A stretch of DNA of 64,000 bases. Origin: Fen-1058 sp964398185 (GTDB taxonomy: Bacteria > Chloroflexota > Anaerolineae > Fen-1058). Under the pieces are notes generated by a model that did no database searches, was not told where the DNA came from, and saw nothing but the letters and a program-made list of their open reading frames with translations. Positions 32,846-43,604 of the stretch are shown piece after piece. The position numbers and the translations under genes are program-made. The first letter of the stretch is position 1. Each line of letters starts with the position of its first letter. The DNA lies in assembly GCA_964398185.1 (NCBI GenBank), contig CAYNML010000010.1:30883-94882 (forward strand), read 5' to 3'.

Positions 32846-33008
32846 AGTTGGCTCCTTTGTCCTATTGTACGCTCTCTTTTTCACTTTCGCTTGATGGCTT
32901 GCCCACGAATAGCCTACGCCACCTCTTACCTTACTTTAGCTTGGTTCTTGCACTTTTCTAGTGGGCTTTGGCTAGACTAAACTTGAACTTATTGGTTTAG
33001 GAGGAGCC

Positions 33009-35600
33009 ATGCATCTCAACAAATTTACCGAGAAAGCACAGGAAGCAGTACTGGAATCCCAGAATCTGGCGCAATCGCTGGGGCATCAAACGATCGAGCC
33101 AGAGCATCTGCTGCTCACCTTGATCCGCCAGAGTGACGGCATCGTGCCGCAGGTCCTGCAGAAGTTGAACCAGAGCCCCGATCAACTGGCGGCGCTCATC
33201 GAGCGTGATCTCAACACCCGGCCGCGCGTGTCCGGTTCCAACGTGCAGATCGGCCTGAGCCGCGCTGCAAGCGAAGTACTGGAATCCGCCGAGCGCGAAG
33301 CCAAATCGATGCGGGACGAGTACGTCAGCACCGAGCACATTCTGCTGGCGCTGGCGAAATCTCACACCCCGATCGGCGATCTGCTCTCGGCACGCGGCCT
33401 GAACGCTAACGCCATCCTGCAAGCGTTGATGGCGGTGCGCGGATCGGCGCGTGTCACCTCGCAGAATCCGGAAGGCACATTTCAAGCTCTCGAAAAATAC
33501 GGACGCGATCTGACACAGTTGGCGCGGCAGGGCAAACTCGATCCGGTCATTGGCCGCGACGACGAAATCCGCCGCGTGATCCAGATTCTCTCCCGGCGCA
33601 CGAAGAATAACCCCGTGCTCGTCGGCGATGCGGGCGTGGGCAAGACCGCCATTGTGGAAGGGCTGGCGCAGCGCATCGTGCGCGGCGACGTGCCGGAAGG
33701 CTTGAAGCACAAGCGGCTGGTCGCGCTCGATCTCGGCTCACTGGTCGCCGGGGCCAAGTATCGCGGCGAATTCGAAGAGCGCCTGAAAGCTGTGCTGAAA
33801 GAAATCACCGACTCTGAAGACGTCGTGATGTTCATCGACGAATTGCACACGATGGTCGGCGCGGGCGCAGCGGAAGGCTCGATGGACGCCAGCAACATGC
33901 TGAAGCCGATGCTGGCACGCGGCGAACTCCACACGATCGGCGCGACGACGCTCGACGAGTATCGCAAGTACATCGAGAAGGATGCGGCCCTCGAACGGCG
34001 CTTCCAGCCGGTGTACGTCGACGAGCCGTCGGTGGAGGATACCATCTCGATCTTGCGCGGCTTGAAGGAACGCTACGAGGTGCATCACGGCGTGCGGATT
34101 CAAGACGGCGCGGTGATCGCAGCGGCCACGCTGTCGCACCGCTACATCACCGATCGACAGCTGCCCGACAAGGCGATCGATCTGATCGACGAGGCGGCCT
34201 CGCGCCTGCGCATGGAGATCGACTCCAAGCCCGCCGCGCTGGACGAAGTCGATCGCAAGATCATGCAGCTGGAGATCGAGCGCGAGGCGTTGAAGAAAGA
34301 GAAAGATAAGGCCAGCAAGGAACGCCTGGAAAAACTGGAGAAGGAACTGGCGGACCTGAAGGAACAATCGAATGCGCTGCGGGCGCATTGGGAGTTGGAA
34401 AAGAACGCCATCACCGCGCTGCGCTCGATCAAGGAAAAGATCGAAGCGACCAAGATCGAGATCGAACAGGCAGAACGCCGCTCAGATCTGGGCGAAGCGG
34501 CACGCTTGCGCTACGGCACGCTGCGCGAACTGGAAAAGCAGTTGAGCGAAGGCGAAGCGCGTCTGAAGGAACTGCAAAAAGATCAACGCATGTTGAAGGA
34601 AGAGGTCGAGGCCGAAGACGTGGCCGAGATTGTCGCCAAGTGGACGGGCATCCCCGTCAGCCGCCTGCTGGAAGGCGAGGTGCAGAAGTTGTTGCACATG
34701 GAAGAACGGCTGCACGCGCGGGTCGTGGGGCAGGATGAAGCGATCCGCGTGGTGTCGAACGCGGTACGCCGCGCCCGCGCGGGTCTGCAAGATGCCAATC
34801 GCCCGATCGGCTCGTTCATGTTCCTCGGCCCGACGGGCGTGGGCAAGACCGAGCTGGCCAAATCGCTGGCCGAATTCCTGTTCGACGACGAAAACGCGAT
34901 GGTGCGCATCGACATGAGCGAGTATCAGGAGAAGCACACGGTTTCGCGGCTCATCGGTGCGCCGCCGGGTTACGTGGGTTACGACGAAGGCGGGCAGTTG
35001 ACCGAAGCCGTGCGGCGGCGACCCTACAGCGTGGTGCTGTTCGACGAAATCGAGAAGGCGCACGACGAAGTTTTCGATGTGCTGCTGCAACTGCTGGACG
35101 ACGGTCGCTTGACCGACGGGCATGGCCGCACAGTGGACTTCAAGAACACCATCGTGATCATGACCAGCAACGTCGGGTCGCAGTGGATCAAGGAATTGCA
35201 CGGCAGCGATCAGGACGAGATGCGCAAGCGCGTGCAGACGGCATTGGAGCAGAGCTTCAAGCCGGAGTTTCTCAACCGCGTGGACGAGATCGTAATCTTC
35301 AACAACCTTACGCGATCTGATCTATCGCGTATCGTGGAGATTCAGTTGGGCAACTTGCGGAAGCTGCTGACCGATCGCAAGATCGATCTGCGGCTCAGCG
35401 CTGCGGCCAAGGAATGGCTGGCGAACATGGGCTACGATCCGGTCTATGGCGCGCGCCCGCTGAAGCGCACCATCCAGCGGTACGTGCAGGACCCGCTGGC
35501 GCTGAAGATCCTCGGCGGCGAATTCAAAGAAGGTGATACGGTCGAGGTTGAAGCCGATCACGAAGGGTTGTATTTCGAGAGACAAGAGGTTGCGGCGTGA
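33009..35600 (+). CDS. clpB: ATP-dependent disaggregase ClpB
   Basis: An 863-aa Hsp104-type chaperone with an N-terminal repeat domain (FTEKAQEAVLESQ), NBD1 (Walker A GDAGVGKT; FIDELHTMVGAG), a long coiled-coil middle domain (about residues 405-525, EREALKKEKDKASKERLEKLEKEL), NBD2 (Walker A GPTGVGKTE; VVLFDEIEKAHDEVF) and the sensor-2 GARPLKR. Full length of the M domain and absence of an IGF/LGF loop identify ClpB rather than ClpC. With DnaK it dissolves protein aggregates. AGGAGG precedes ATG 33009. No CIRCE element was found. Confidence 0.97.
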   Translation: MHLNKFTEKAQEAVLESQNLAQSLGHQTIEPEHLLLTLIRQSDGIVPQVLQKLNQSPDQLAALIERDLNTRPRVSGSNVQIGLSRAASEVLESAEREAKSMRDEYVSTEHILLALAKSHTPIGDLLSARGLNANAILQALMAVRGSARVTSQNPEGTFQALEKYGRDLTQLARQGKLDPVIGRDDEIRRVIQILSRRTKNNPVLVGDAGVGKTAIVEGLAQRIVRGDVPEGLKHKRLVALDLGSLVAGAKYRGEFEERLKAVLKEITDSEDVVMFIDELHTMVGAGAAEGSMDASNMLKPMLARGELHTIGATTLDEYRKYIEKDAALERRFQPVYVDEPSVEDTISILRGLKERYEVHHGVRIQDGAVIAAATLSHRYITDRQLPDKAIDLIDEAASRLRMEIDSKPAALDEVDRKIMQLEIEREALKKEKDKASKERLEKLEKELADLKEQSNALRAHWELEKNAITALRSIKEKIEATKIEIEQAERRSDLGEAARLRYGTLRELEKQLSEGEARLKELQKDQRMLKEEVEAEDVAEIVAKWTGIPVSRLLEGEVQKLLHMEERLHARVVGQDEAIRVVSNAVRRARAGLQDANRPIGSFMFLGPTGVGKTELAKSLAEFLFDDENAMVRIDMSEYQEKHTVSRLIGAPPGYVGYDEGGQLTEAVRRRPYSVVLFDEIEKAHDEVFDVLLQLLDDGRLTDGHGRTVDFKNTIVIMTSNVGSQWIKELHGSDQDEMRKRVQTALEQSFKPEFLNRVDEIVIFNNLTRSDLSRIVEIQLGNLRKLLTDRKIDLRLSAAAKEWLANMGYDPVYGARPLKRTIQRYVQDPLALKILGGEFKEGDTVEVEADHEGLYFERQEVAA

Positions 35601-35606
35601 TGGAGA

Positions 35607-35633
35607 CAGGGGCGAGCGCAGGGCTCGCCCCTG
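35607..35633 (+). terminator. Hairpin after clpB
   Basis: CAGGGGCGAGC (35607-35617) pairs with GCTCGCCCCTG (35623-35633), a perfect 11-bp stem with a 5-nt loop. There is no T-tract, so termination may be partial. The stem begins 7 nt after the clpB stop. Confidence 0.6.
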
Positions 35634-35680
35634 CTGCTGTATGGGGTGCCGGTTGCGGTATAATCTAATTGGACAGGCCC

Positions 35681-36043
35681 ATGATCCTCGATCCGCACAT
35701 CGAACGACGATTGCAGACAGAACAGAACCTCTGGCTGGCGACCGTGCGCCCCGATGGCTCGCCGCATCTGGTGCCGATCTGGTTCGTGTGGGTGATGGGA
35801 AAAATCTACCTCTGCACTGGCGCCGATAGCGTGAAGGTGCGCAACCTGCTGCAGAATCCGCACGTCTCGATCGCGCTGGAGGATGGCAACCAGCCGATCG
35901 TGATTGAGGGGCTGGCACAGCCGATCGGGGCTGCGCCCAAACCGGTGATCGAGGCCTTCAAGAAGAAATTTGACTGGAATATCTCGACCGACGGCGAATA
36001 CAATCAAGTGATCGAGATTGAGCCGCAAAGAGTTAGAGCATAA
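35681..36043 (+). CDS. PPOX-class FMN-binding protein (pyridoxamine 5'-phosphate oxidase-like)
   Basis: A 120-aa split-barrel protein with the family pattern LATVRPDGSPHLVPIWFVW, IYLCTGADSVKVRNLLQNPHVSIAL and IVIEGLAQPI. Such small proteins bind FMN or F420 and reduce varied substrates; the F420-dependent TIGR03618/TIGR03667-type groups begin in much the same way, but the cofactor cannot be assigned. ATG 35681 is 16 nt after a TATAAT (35659-35664), so the leader is very short. The stop codon lies inside a heptamer array. Confidence 0.8.
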   Translation: MILDPHIERRLQTEQNLWLATVRPDGSPHLVPIWFVWVMGKIYLCTGADSVKVRNLLQNPHVSIALEDGNQPIVIEGLAQPIGAAPKPVIEAFKKKFDWNISTDGEYNQVIEIEPQRVRA

Positions 36044-36108
36044 AACGTGAAACGTAAAGCGTGAAGGCCAACCGTTACGCTTTACGCATTACGCAGTACG
36101 GAGTAATT
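36038..36108. repeat. Heptamer array with inverted arms between the PPOX gene and clpC
   Basis: Units GCATAAA, ACGTGAA, ACGTAAA, GCGTGAA, an 8-nt turn, then GTTACGC, TTTACGC, ATTACGC, AGTACGG, AGTAATT. The array contains the TAA stop of the upstream gene (36041-36043) and the GGAG ribosome binding site of clpC (36100-36103). Confidence 0.85.
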
Positions 36109-36111
36109 ATC

Positions 36112-38574
<2,463 letters not shown>

Positions 38575-38603
38575 CAGTGCGTTAGTGGTGTAGGGAGATA
38601 GTT

Positions 38604-38638
38604 CAGGCGGCGATCATCAACGCGATGATCGCCGCCTG
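38604..38638. terminator. Hairpin between clpC and the converging glycosidase-like gene
   Basis: CAGGCGGCGATCATC (38604-38618) pairs perfectly with GATGATCGCCGCCTG (38624-38638) across a 5-nt loop. It lies 30 nt after the clpC stop codon. No T-tract. Confidence 0.6.
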
Positions 38639-38669
38639 CGCCATTTGTAGCGCGAGGTGTCACCGCGCG

Positions 38670-38690
38670 GCGCAAGTTAGCAACTTGCGC
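38670..38690. repeat. GCGCAAGTT inverted repeat
   Basis: GCGCAAGTT (38670-38678), AGC, AACTTGCGC (38682-38690). The last base is the first base of the complementary stop codon of the minus-strand gene, so the repeat touches the end of that gene. Confidence 0.6.
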
Positions 38691-41600
38691 TACGGCTGCA
38701 CCGCCGGATCGCTCTCCACCAGAATGCGCGGCGAGCCGCCAATGGCCGCACTGCCGTCATTCGTCGGCGTGCTGTAGTTGGTGGCCGCCGGCAGCGGAAG
38801 CGAGTATACACCATTAACGGGCGTGATGGTCTGGCTGGCGCCATCGGGGGTGATGAGCACCGCCGAGGCGCTGGTAGCCGTCAGGATCACGGTGTCCGCG
38901 ACGTTCTTGCGCGCCCACATCGTCACGATGCGCTCGCCGGTGGCCGGGCGCTTGAAAGCCAAGATTTCTTGATTGCCGCTCCAGTCCGTGGTGGCGCCCG
39001 TGCGCCGATCGCGCCAGTAGGGCTGCACGCCGGTCAGATGCTGCCGTGCGACGTTGAAGGTGGTGTAGGCCAGGCGCGGCGAGCCATCGCGGGCGGTGCA
39101 GGGGCCAGTGGGCGGATTGCGGACGAGGCCGAAGGCATCGTACTGGCAGTCGTTACCGGCATCGTCGTACAGCTGGAACCAGATGATCTTTTCGGTGTTG
39201 AGCCACGTCGCCCACGCCACGGTCTGAATGAGGTAGTCAGCCTGCTCACTCATGCTGCCGCGGTAGGGACTAGCGCAGAAAACATAGGGCGGATCATCGC
39301 ACACAGGCAGGCCGGTTTCGGTCAGCCACAACTTCACCCCGGTGAGGCCGCGCGCATTCAGCCGCGCGCGATCTTCGTACAGATAGCCAAAGGTCTGCCA
39401 CGCCCACGAATAGCTGTGCGAGGCGACCGCATCCATGAAGCCGTTGAAGGTCGTGGACATGGGATCGGTGGCGATGACGTTTAACACGTCGTTCAGCCAC
39501 GTTGGCTTTTCAAAATGCGCCAATCCGCCGAAGACGATGATGGCATTCGGATCGGCGTGTTTGGCCGCGAGGTAAGCCACTTTTTGGATGCGCGCAAAAT
39601 CGGCGGGCGTGCCGCTGAAGAAGAAACTCAAATCTTCTTCATTCCAGATTTCCCAGTGGCGCACACCCTTGTCGCCGCTCCAACCTTGCTGTTGGGCGAG
39701 TGTGCCGCCGGGCTTGTAGCGATTGACCGCGGCGTTCACGAAGTAGGCCCAGCGGTTGTTGGGGTTGATCGTCTTGCCGGGGCCGGGTTCATCGCTGCCG
39801 TCGCTGAAGACACTGAGATAGAGACCCTGCGGCGGACTGCTCTGGCTCGACGGCGCACTCGGCAAATTGATCGATCGATCTTGCATTTGCAGGCGCAGGC
39901 CGTCGCCCACTTTGGGAGGCTGCACCAGCAGGCTGCCGCCTGTATCCAACCCGATCGGTGTCAGCATCAAGATCGGCAGTACGGTCAAGCCATGATTAAG
40001 ATCGGCGGTGATGTTGGCGTCCTGCGCGCTCCAATCGAAAACGCGCGGCTGGCTGACGGGATTCTTCTCGATCTGCGGCCAGTACATGGGCCAGCGGTTG
40101 AGATGGCCGCCGATGGCCTGTGCGCGTTGATAGCGCGTTTCGTTGGCGGGGGCCTCGGCGGAACTGATAAAGGCCAGGCCCAACTCACTGGTGCGGCTGA
40201 TGGCGGGCTGCGGCGCGGCGTAGTGTTGCGCGATGAGGGGCAGATAGGATCGCTGCAAATGATCGACGGCGATGAGCGTGACCGGCACGGTGATGGGCGC
40301 CCCGCTCGTTGAAGTTGGTTGGGCTGTGATGAGTAACCGGGCCTGATAAACATCCGGCGTGGTGACGGCGGATGTGTTGAGCCGCACGGCGATGTCGGCG
40401 CTCTGGACGCCGCTGAGCGGTGAGGCAAGCAGCGAGAGCGGCGGCGTTACGCTGAGGCCGACGGTCCACGTCACGGTTTGATTGAACCCCGTGGTCGCCA
40501 GGTGCAGGGTCTGCGTTTGCACCGTCGGCGTGGCGACTTCGGTCAGGAACAGCAGCGCGCCGGGCGCGGCGGAGAGCGTGGGGGCCGCGAAGGCCGATCG
40601 TTTGGGCATGGCCGTCAGGGCCGCCACCGCCAGTGACGGGACTTTGGTGCGCGGATCAGTGTCCGGCAGGCCGGTGGTGGCCTTGTAGATCGAAAAGAAT
40701 TTATCGGAGGCGCATTCCCACCCTTCCGTGTTCCAGTCGATGTTAAAGACGAACATCACGCCGATCCAGGGCATGTGCGCGTCAGCGTACTGAAAAGCGC
40801 GCACCAGATAATCGGCTTGCGCGGCTTCGGACACGCGCATCCACTTCTGCGGAAAATCATGGCGGCTGTTGCACCAGCCGTAGTTTTGATATGACATGGG
40901 GCCGTAATACGGATCTTCGATCGGATCGCGCATCCAGCCGAATTCCGTCAGCCAGATGGGATGATCGCCGATGCCGTTTACGTCCATGAGGGCGTGATAC
41001 CACTCGGAGGAACGGAAGCGAAAATCGTTGCCGTTGTCGTCGGGCGGCAGCTGGCTGGCTTCGATTTCAGGCGGGTAAGGAAAGCCCTGCGGATGGTAGC
41101 CAAAGGCGTCGAAGCACGGAAACTGCGCGGGATAGGCGGCGCGGATCGCGTCAAACATCTGCTGGGTAAACACCCGATCGTCCATGGCGAGATTCCAGAT
41201 CTGCGGCGAAGTGCGGCCCACCGGGGCGAGGCCACCCGAGACGATGATGGCCTGCGGATCGACCGCCTTGATGGTGGTGTAGACATTGCATAGCAACCGT
41301 CCGTAACGGCCCGGATCGGGAGATTGTTGTCCCCAGAACATCCACAGGTTGGGCTCGTTGCCGATTTCGTAAGCGTGGATTTTGCCGCGCCCGGCCAGCG
41401 CCAGATCGCGCACATGATTGAGATACACTTCCAAAGAGACCGGCTGCCCCTCGGCTTTCACGCGATACAGGATGCGATAGCTCTCTGATCCGGCGGGCAG
41501 GGTGTTGGGGCTGGGCCAGTTGTCTTCGTAGACCTTGATCCAGTCAAAGCCCATGCCCTGCGCCATCGCCAGATTCTGCCGGATGTTGAGGCCGTAGCCC

Positions 41601-41746
41601 AAATGTGGCGCAGGTGTTTGCAGGGCAGACCGGGTGTCGTCGGGGTGGCCCACAGCCGATCGGGTGTGCGACAGGCCGCTGAAGACGGCGGCAACCAAGA
41701 TCAGCACGATCAGACTGCTGCCGATAAGTCGAAAGGGTTTCATCAT
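38690..41746 (-). CDS. Large secreted protein with two glycoside hydrolase-like TIM-barrel modules
   Basis: A 1018-aa protein: signal peptide (1-31), a first barrel with HAYEIGNEPN and IWLTEFGWMRDP as candidate acid/base and nucleophile, a beta-sandwich with the linker QRSYLPLIAQHY, a second barrel with HWEIWNEEDL and LWLTETGLPV, and a C-terminal beta domain. The first barrel is homologous to the protein at 16873; the second resembles GH39/GH5-like barrels (NE and TETG motifs). Both modules keep two glutamates, so both may be active on extracellular polysaccharide. The ends of the first barrel and the YLP linker are arranged as in the shorter paralogue. Confidence 0.78.
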   Translation of the reverse strand: MMKPFRLIGSSLIVLILVAAVFSGLSHTRSAVGHPDDTRSALQTPAPHLGYGLNIRQNLAMAQGMGFDWIKVYEDNWPSPNTLPAGSESYRILYRVKAEGQPVSLEVYLNHVRDLALAGRGKIHAYEIGNEPNLWMFWGQQSPDPGRYGRLLCNVYTTIKAVDPQAIIVSGGLAPVGRTSPQIWNLAMDDRVFTQQMFDAIRAAYPAQFPCFDAFGYHPQGFPYPPEIEASQLPPDDNGNDFRFRSSEWYHALMDVNGIGDHPIWLTEFGWMRDPIEDPYYGPMSYQNYGWCNSRHDFPQKWMRVSEAAQADYLVRAFQYADAHMPWIGVMFVFNIDWNTEGWECASDKFFSIYKATTGLPDTDPRTKVPSLAVAALTAMPKRSAFAAPTLSAAPGALLFLTEVATPTVQTQTLHLATTGFNQTVTWTVGLSVTPPLSLLASPLSGVQSADIAVRLNTSAVTTPDVYQARLLITAQPTSTSGAPITVPVTLIAVDHLQRSYLPLIAQHYAAPQPAISRTSELGLAFISSAEAPANETRYQRAQAIGGHLNRWPMYWPQIEKNPVSQPRVFDWSAQDANITADLNHGLTVLPILMLTPIGLDTGGSLLVQPPKVGDGLRLQMQDRSINLPSAPSSQSSPPQGLYLSVFSDGSDEPGPGKTINPNNRWAYFVNAAVNRYKPGGTLAQQQGWSGDKGVRHWEIWNEEDLSFFFSGTPADFARIQKVAYLAAKHADPNAIIVFGGLAHFEKPTWLNDVLNVIATDPMSTTFNGFMDAVASHSYSWAWQTFGYLYEDRARLNARGLTGVKLWLTETGLPVCDDPPYVFCASPYRGSMSEQADYLIQTVAWATWLNTEKIIWFQLYDDAGNDCQYDAFGLVRNPPTGPCTARDGSPRLAYTTFNVARQHLTGVQPYWRDRRTGATTDWSGNQEILAFKRPATGERIVTMWARKNVADTVILTATSASAVLITPDGASQTITPVNGVYSLPLPAATNYSTPTNDGSAAIGGSPRILVESDPAVQP

Positions 41747-41912
41747 GAATATCCTTATCTATGCGTCCAGCTAAGAGACAAGTCCAGTGTAGTCCCGCTC
41801 CGGGGGCAAGTCAATGAGCGCCCGGTTACACTTGCGTGTCAGTTGAATAAATGGCGCGTTGCGCGAAACCGAGTTATGATTCAGCCATCTGATTGTCAGC
41901 GAGGAGTGCGGC

Positions 41913-42713
41913 ATGGGTCTGTTCGAGGGGCAGGTGGCGTGGGTGACGGGCGCGGGGCGCGGAATTGGCCGCGCGGTGGCATTGGCGCTGGCGGAACAGG
42001 GCGCGGCGGTGGCGCTGGTGTCGCGCACGCCAAGCGAAGTGGAGCAAGTGGCCGAGGAGGTTCGATCGCGCGGCGGCACGGCGATTGCGTCGCTGCTGGA
42101 TGTGAGCAATTGGGACATGGTCCATTGGACCGCGCAGCAGATCACGGCGGCCCTGGGCCCGATCGATCTGCTCATCAACAACGCGGGCGTGCTCGATCCG
42201 TTGGGCAAGGTGTGGGAGACCGATCCGGAACAGGCCGGGCGCTTGTTCGATGTTAATCTATCCGGCGCTTACTACTGTATGCGTGCGACGTTGCCGGACA
42301 TGGTGAAACGTGGACGCGGCGTAATCGTCAACGTGAGTTCGGGCGCTGCGACGACGGTGGCGCAGGGCTGGAGTGTGTACGCGGCGTCGAAGGCCGGGTT
42401 GGATCATTTGACGCGCAATGCCGCGATCGAGCTGCAGGGGACGGGCGTGCGCGTGTACGCGCTGCATCCCGGCATCGTGGAAACGAAAATGCAAGAGGCC
42501 CTGCGATCTGCTACACCCGATCAATTGCCACCCGACCGGCGGCAGTTCTTCATCGCGCAAAAAGAAACGGGCAAGGTGCAAGCGCCGGAAGTGCCCGCGC
42601 GCACCATGCTGTGGTTGTGTTCGGCGCAGTGCGATCTGGAGAATGGGGCGGTGGTCAGTTTGCGAACTCAGCCGGAATTGCGGGCGAAGATCGATCGGGC
42701 GTTGGGCAATTAA
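41913..42713 (+). CDS. Short-chain dehydrogenase/reductase (SDR)
   Basis: A 266-aa classical SDR with the NAD(P)-binding TGAGRGIG (residues 11-18), the structural NNAG, active-site Ser in VNVSSGAA and YAASK (Tyr and Lys of the catalytic tetrad), and HPGIVETKM. An Arg after TPSE-type strand 2 (VSRTPSE) suggests NADP(H) preference. It could be a 3-oxoacyl reductase-like or sugar/alcohol dehydrogenase; the substrate is not clear. GAGGAG precedes ATG 41913. Monocistronic. Confidence 0.9.
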   Translation: MGLFEGQVAWVTGAGRGIGRAVALALAEQGAAVALVSRTPSEVEQVAEEVRSRGGTAIASLLDVSNWDMVHWTAQQITAALGPIDLLINNAGVLDPLGKVWETDPEQAGRLFDVNLSGAYYCMRATLPDMVKRGRGVIVNVSSGAATTVAQGWSVYAASKAGLDHLTRNAAIELQGTGVRVYALHPGIVETKMQEALRSATPDQLPPDRRQFFIAQKETGKVQAPEVPARTMLWLCSAQCDLENGAVVSLRTQPELRAKIDRALGN

Positions 42714-42714
42714 C

Positions 42715-42745
42715 AAAAACGAGTGATGGACAGCCATCACTCGTT
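42715..42745. terminator. Bidirectional terminator between the SDR and ssb genes
   Basis: AACGAGTGATGG (42718-42729) pairs perfectly with CCATCACTCGTT (42734-42745) across a 4-nt loop. On the minus strand a T-tract follows (AAAAA on the plus strand before the stem), making it the ssb terminator as well. Confidence 0.85.
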
Positions 42746-42765
42746 AGCGCCATGCAGCAGGGGTT

Positions 42766-43146
42766 CTACTCGCTCACGTCTTCTACCGCCACTTCCACCT
42801 CTTCCGGCTCTTCCGGCTTCCGATCGAGCAGCTGAATCGATCGGGCGATCACCGTGGTGCGATAGTGCGTCTCGCCTTTGGCGTCGTCCCAGCGATCGGT
42901 TTGCAGCCGGCCTTCGATCAGGACGAGGCGGCCCTTTTTAACGTACTCGACGACGAAGTCCCCCAGCTTGCCCCAGGCGTTGACCATGAACCAGTCGGTG
43001 TGTTCATGCTTCTCCCCGGTGACTGATTTCCACGAACGGTTGACAGCGAGGGTGAATATGGCATACTTCTTCCCATTGGCGGTGAAACGCGCTTCCGGGT
43101 CTCGGCCCAGATTCCCGATGAGCTGCACACGGTTAAGTGACGGCAT
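42766..43146 (-). CDS. ssb: Single-stranded DNA-binding protein
   Basis: A 126-aa OB-fold protein: LNRVQLIGNLGRDPEARF, FTLAVNRSWK, TDWFMVNAWGKLGDFVVEYVKKGRLVLIEGRL and TTVIARSIQLLDRK. The C-terminal tail is acidic (EPEEVEVAVEDVSE) but lacks the usual D-D-x-P-F tip that recruits partner proteins. It is shorter than the main SSB of most bacteria (about 170 aa), so it may be a second paralogue. ATG 43146 is chosen because GGAGG lies just before it; an upstream ATG overlaps this ribosome binding site. Confidence 0.92.
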   Translation of the reverse strand: MPSLNRVQLIGNLGRDPEARFTANGKKYAIFTLAVNRSWKSVTGEKHEHTDWFMVNAWGKLGDFVVEYVKKGRLVLIEGRLQTDRWDDAKGETHYRTTVIARSIQLLDRKPEEPEEVEVAVEDVSE

Positions 43147-43205
43147 GGTAACCTCCATGTATAATGGGATAGTCGCATTTTAGCATCGAGTCGGAGAAAA
43201 TTGAA

Positions 43206-43556
43206 ATGACGAACCTTCCTGATCAGCTGTTGTTGCAGGCGCGGGCGCTGATCAATCAGGCGGCGGCTGAAGCAGCCGCGCAGGGCACGCACGATATTCG
43301 CGCGCTGTATTTTGTGACGTATCCCGCCGAAGACGTGACGGTGGAGATGATCCGCGAAGCGATCGACATCATGCGGCAGGCCACGCCGGCCGGTCACGCC
43401 GAGCTGCACTTTACGCCCAAGCCGGGACGCTACGTGTGCTGGAATTGCTGCGGCCTGCGCTACGAAGCGATCGACGGGGTGTGTCCCAACTGTCTGCACG
43501 AGGGGCTGATCATTCCGATGGAGATGGTGGTGGCGCTGGAGCGGATTGAGGTGTAG
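43206..43556 (+). CDS. Small zinc-ribbon protein (HypA-like C-terminal half)
   Basis: A 116-aa protein. The N-terminal half is alpha/beta (ALYFVTYPAEDVTVEMIREAIDIM), and the C-terminal half carries two Cys pairs (CWNC...CPNC, 16 residues apart between pairs) in the HypA/HybF style. It lacks the N-terminal Met-His-Glu nickel site of HypA, so a nickel chaperone role is doubtful. It might bind zinc or act as an adaptor. No hydrogenase genes are nearby. A TATAAT lies at 43160-43165 upstream, and a strong terminator follows. Confidence 0.55.
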   Translation: MTNLPDQLLLQARALINQAAAEAAAQGTHDIRALYFVTYPAEDVTVEMIREAIDIMRQATPAGHAELHFTPKPGRYVCWNCCGLRYEAIDGVCPNCLHEGLIIPMEMVVALERIEV

Positions 43557-43563
43557 AAGAAGA

Positions 43564-43601
43564 AACCTCCCGGAGGCTCCGAACCTCCGGGAGGTTTTTT
43601 T
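43564..43601 (+). terminator. CCTCCCGGAGG-type repeat acting as terminator
   Basis: AACCTCCCGGAGG (43564-43576) pairs with CCTCCGGGAGGTT (43584-43596) and is followed by seven T in all. Each arm is itself a palindrome. Other copies lie at 54874-54911 and 55684-55716. Confidence 0.85.
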
Positions 43602-43604
43602 GAT

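Larger units (their letters stand above)
29640..33000. other. Low-GC island, probable horizontal transfer
   Basis: Both genes here have G+C near 48-50% against more than 60% around them. The GATC word that is very frequent in the host genes occurs only 9 times in 1620 nt at 29761-31380 (about chance), against 30 times in 1380 nt at 21181-22560 (about six times chance). No transposase, integrase or tRNA was seen at the edges. Confidence 0.6.

Noticed and set aside
32948..32978. CIRCE/HrcA operator before clpB
   Set aside because: There is no inverted repeat matching TTAGCACTC-N9-GAGTGCTAA; only a weak promoter-like pair is visible.
36061..36111. Upstream start of clpC
   Set aside because: The extension is translated repeat sequence; GGAG and ATG at 36112 fit the family start.
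43206..43556. HypA hydrogenase/nickel chaperone
   Set aside because: The N-terminal Met-His nickel site is missing and no hydrogenase genes are nearby; called only a zinc-ribbon protein.
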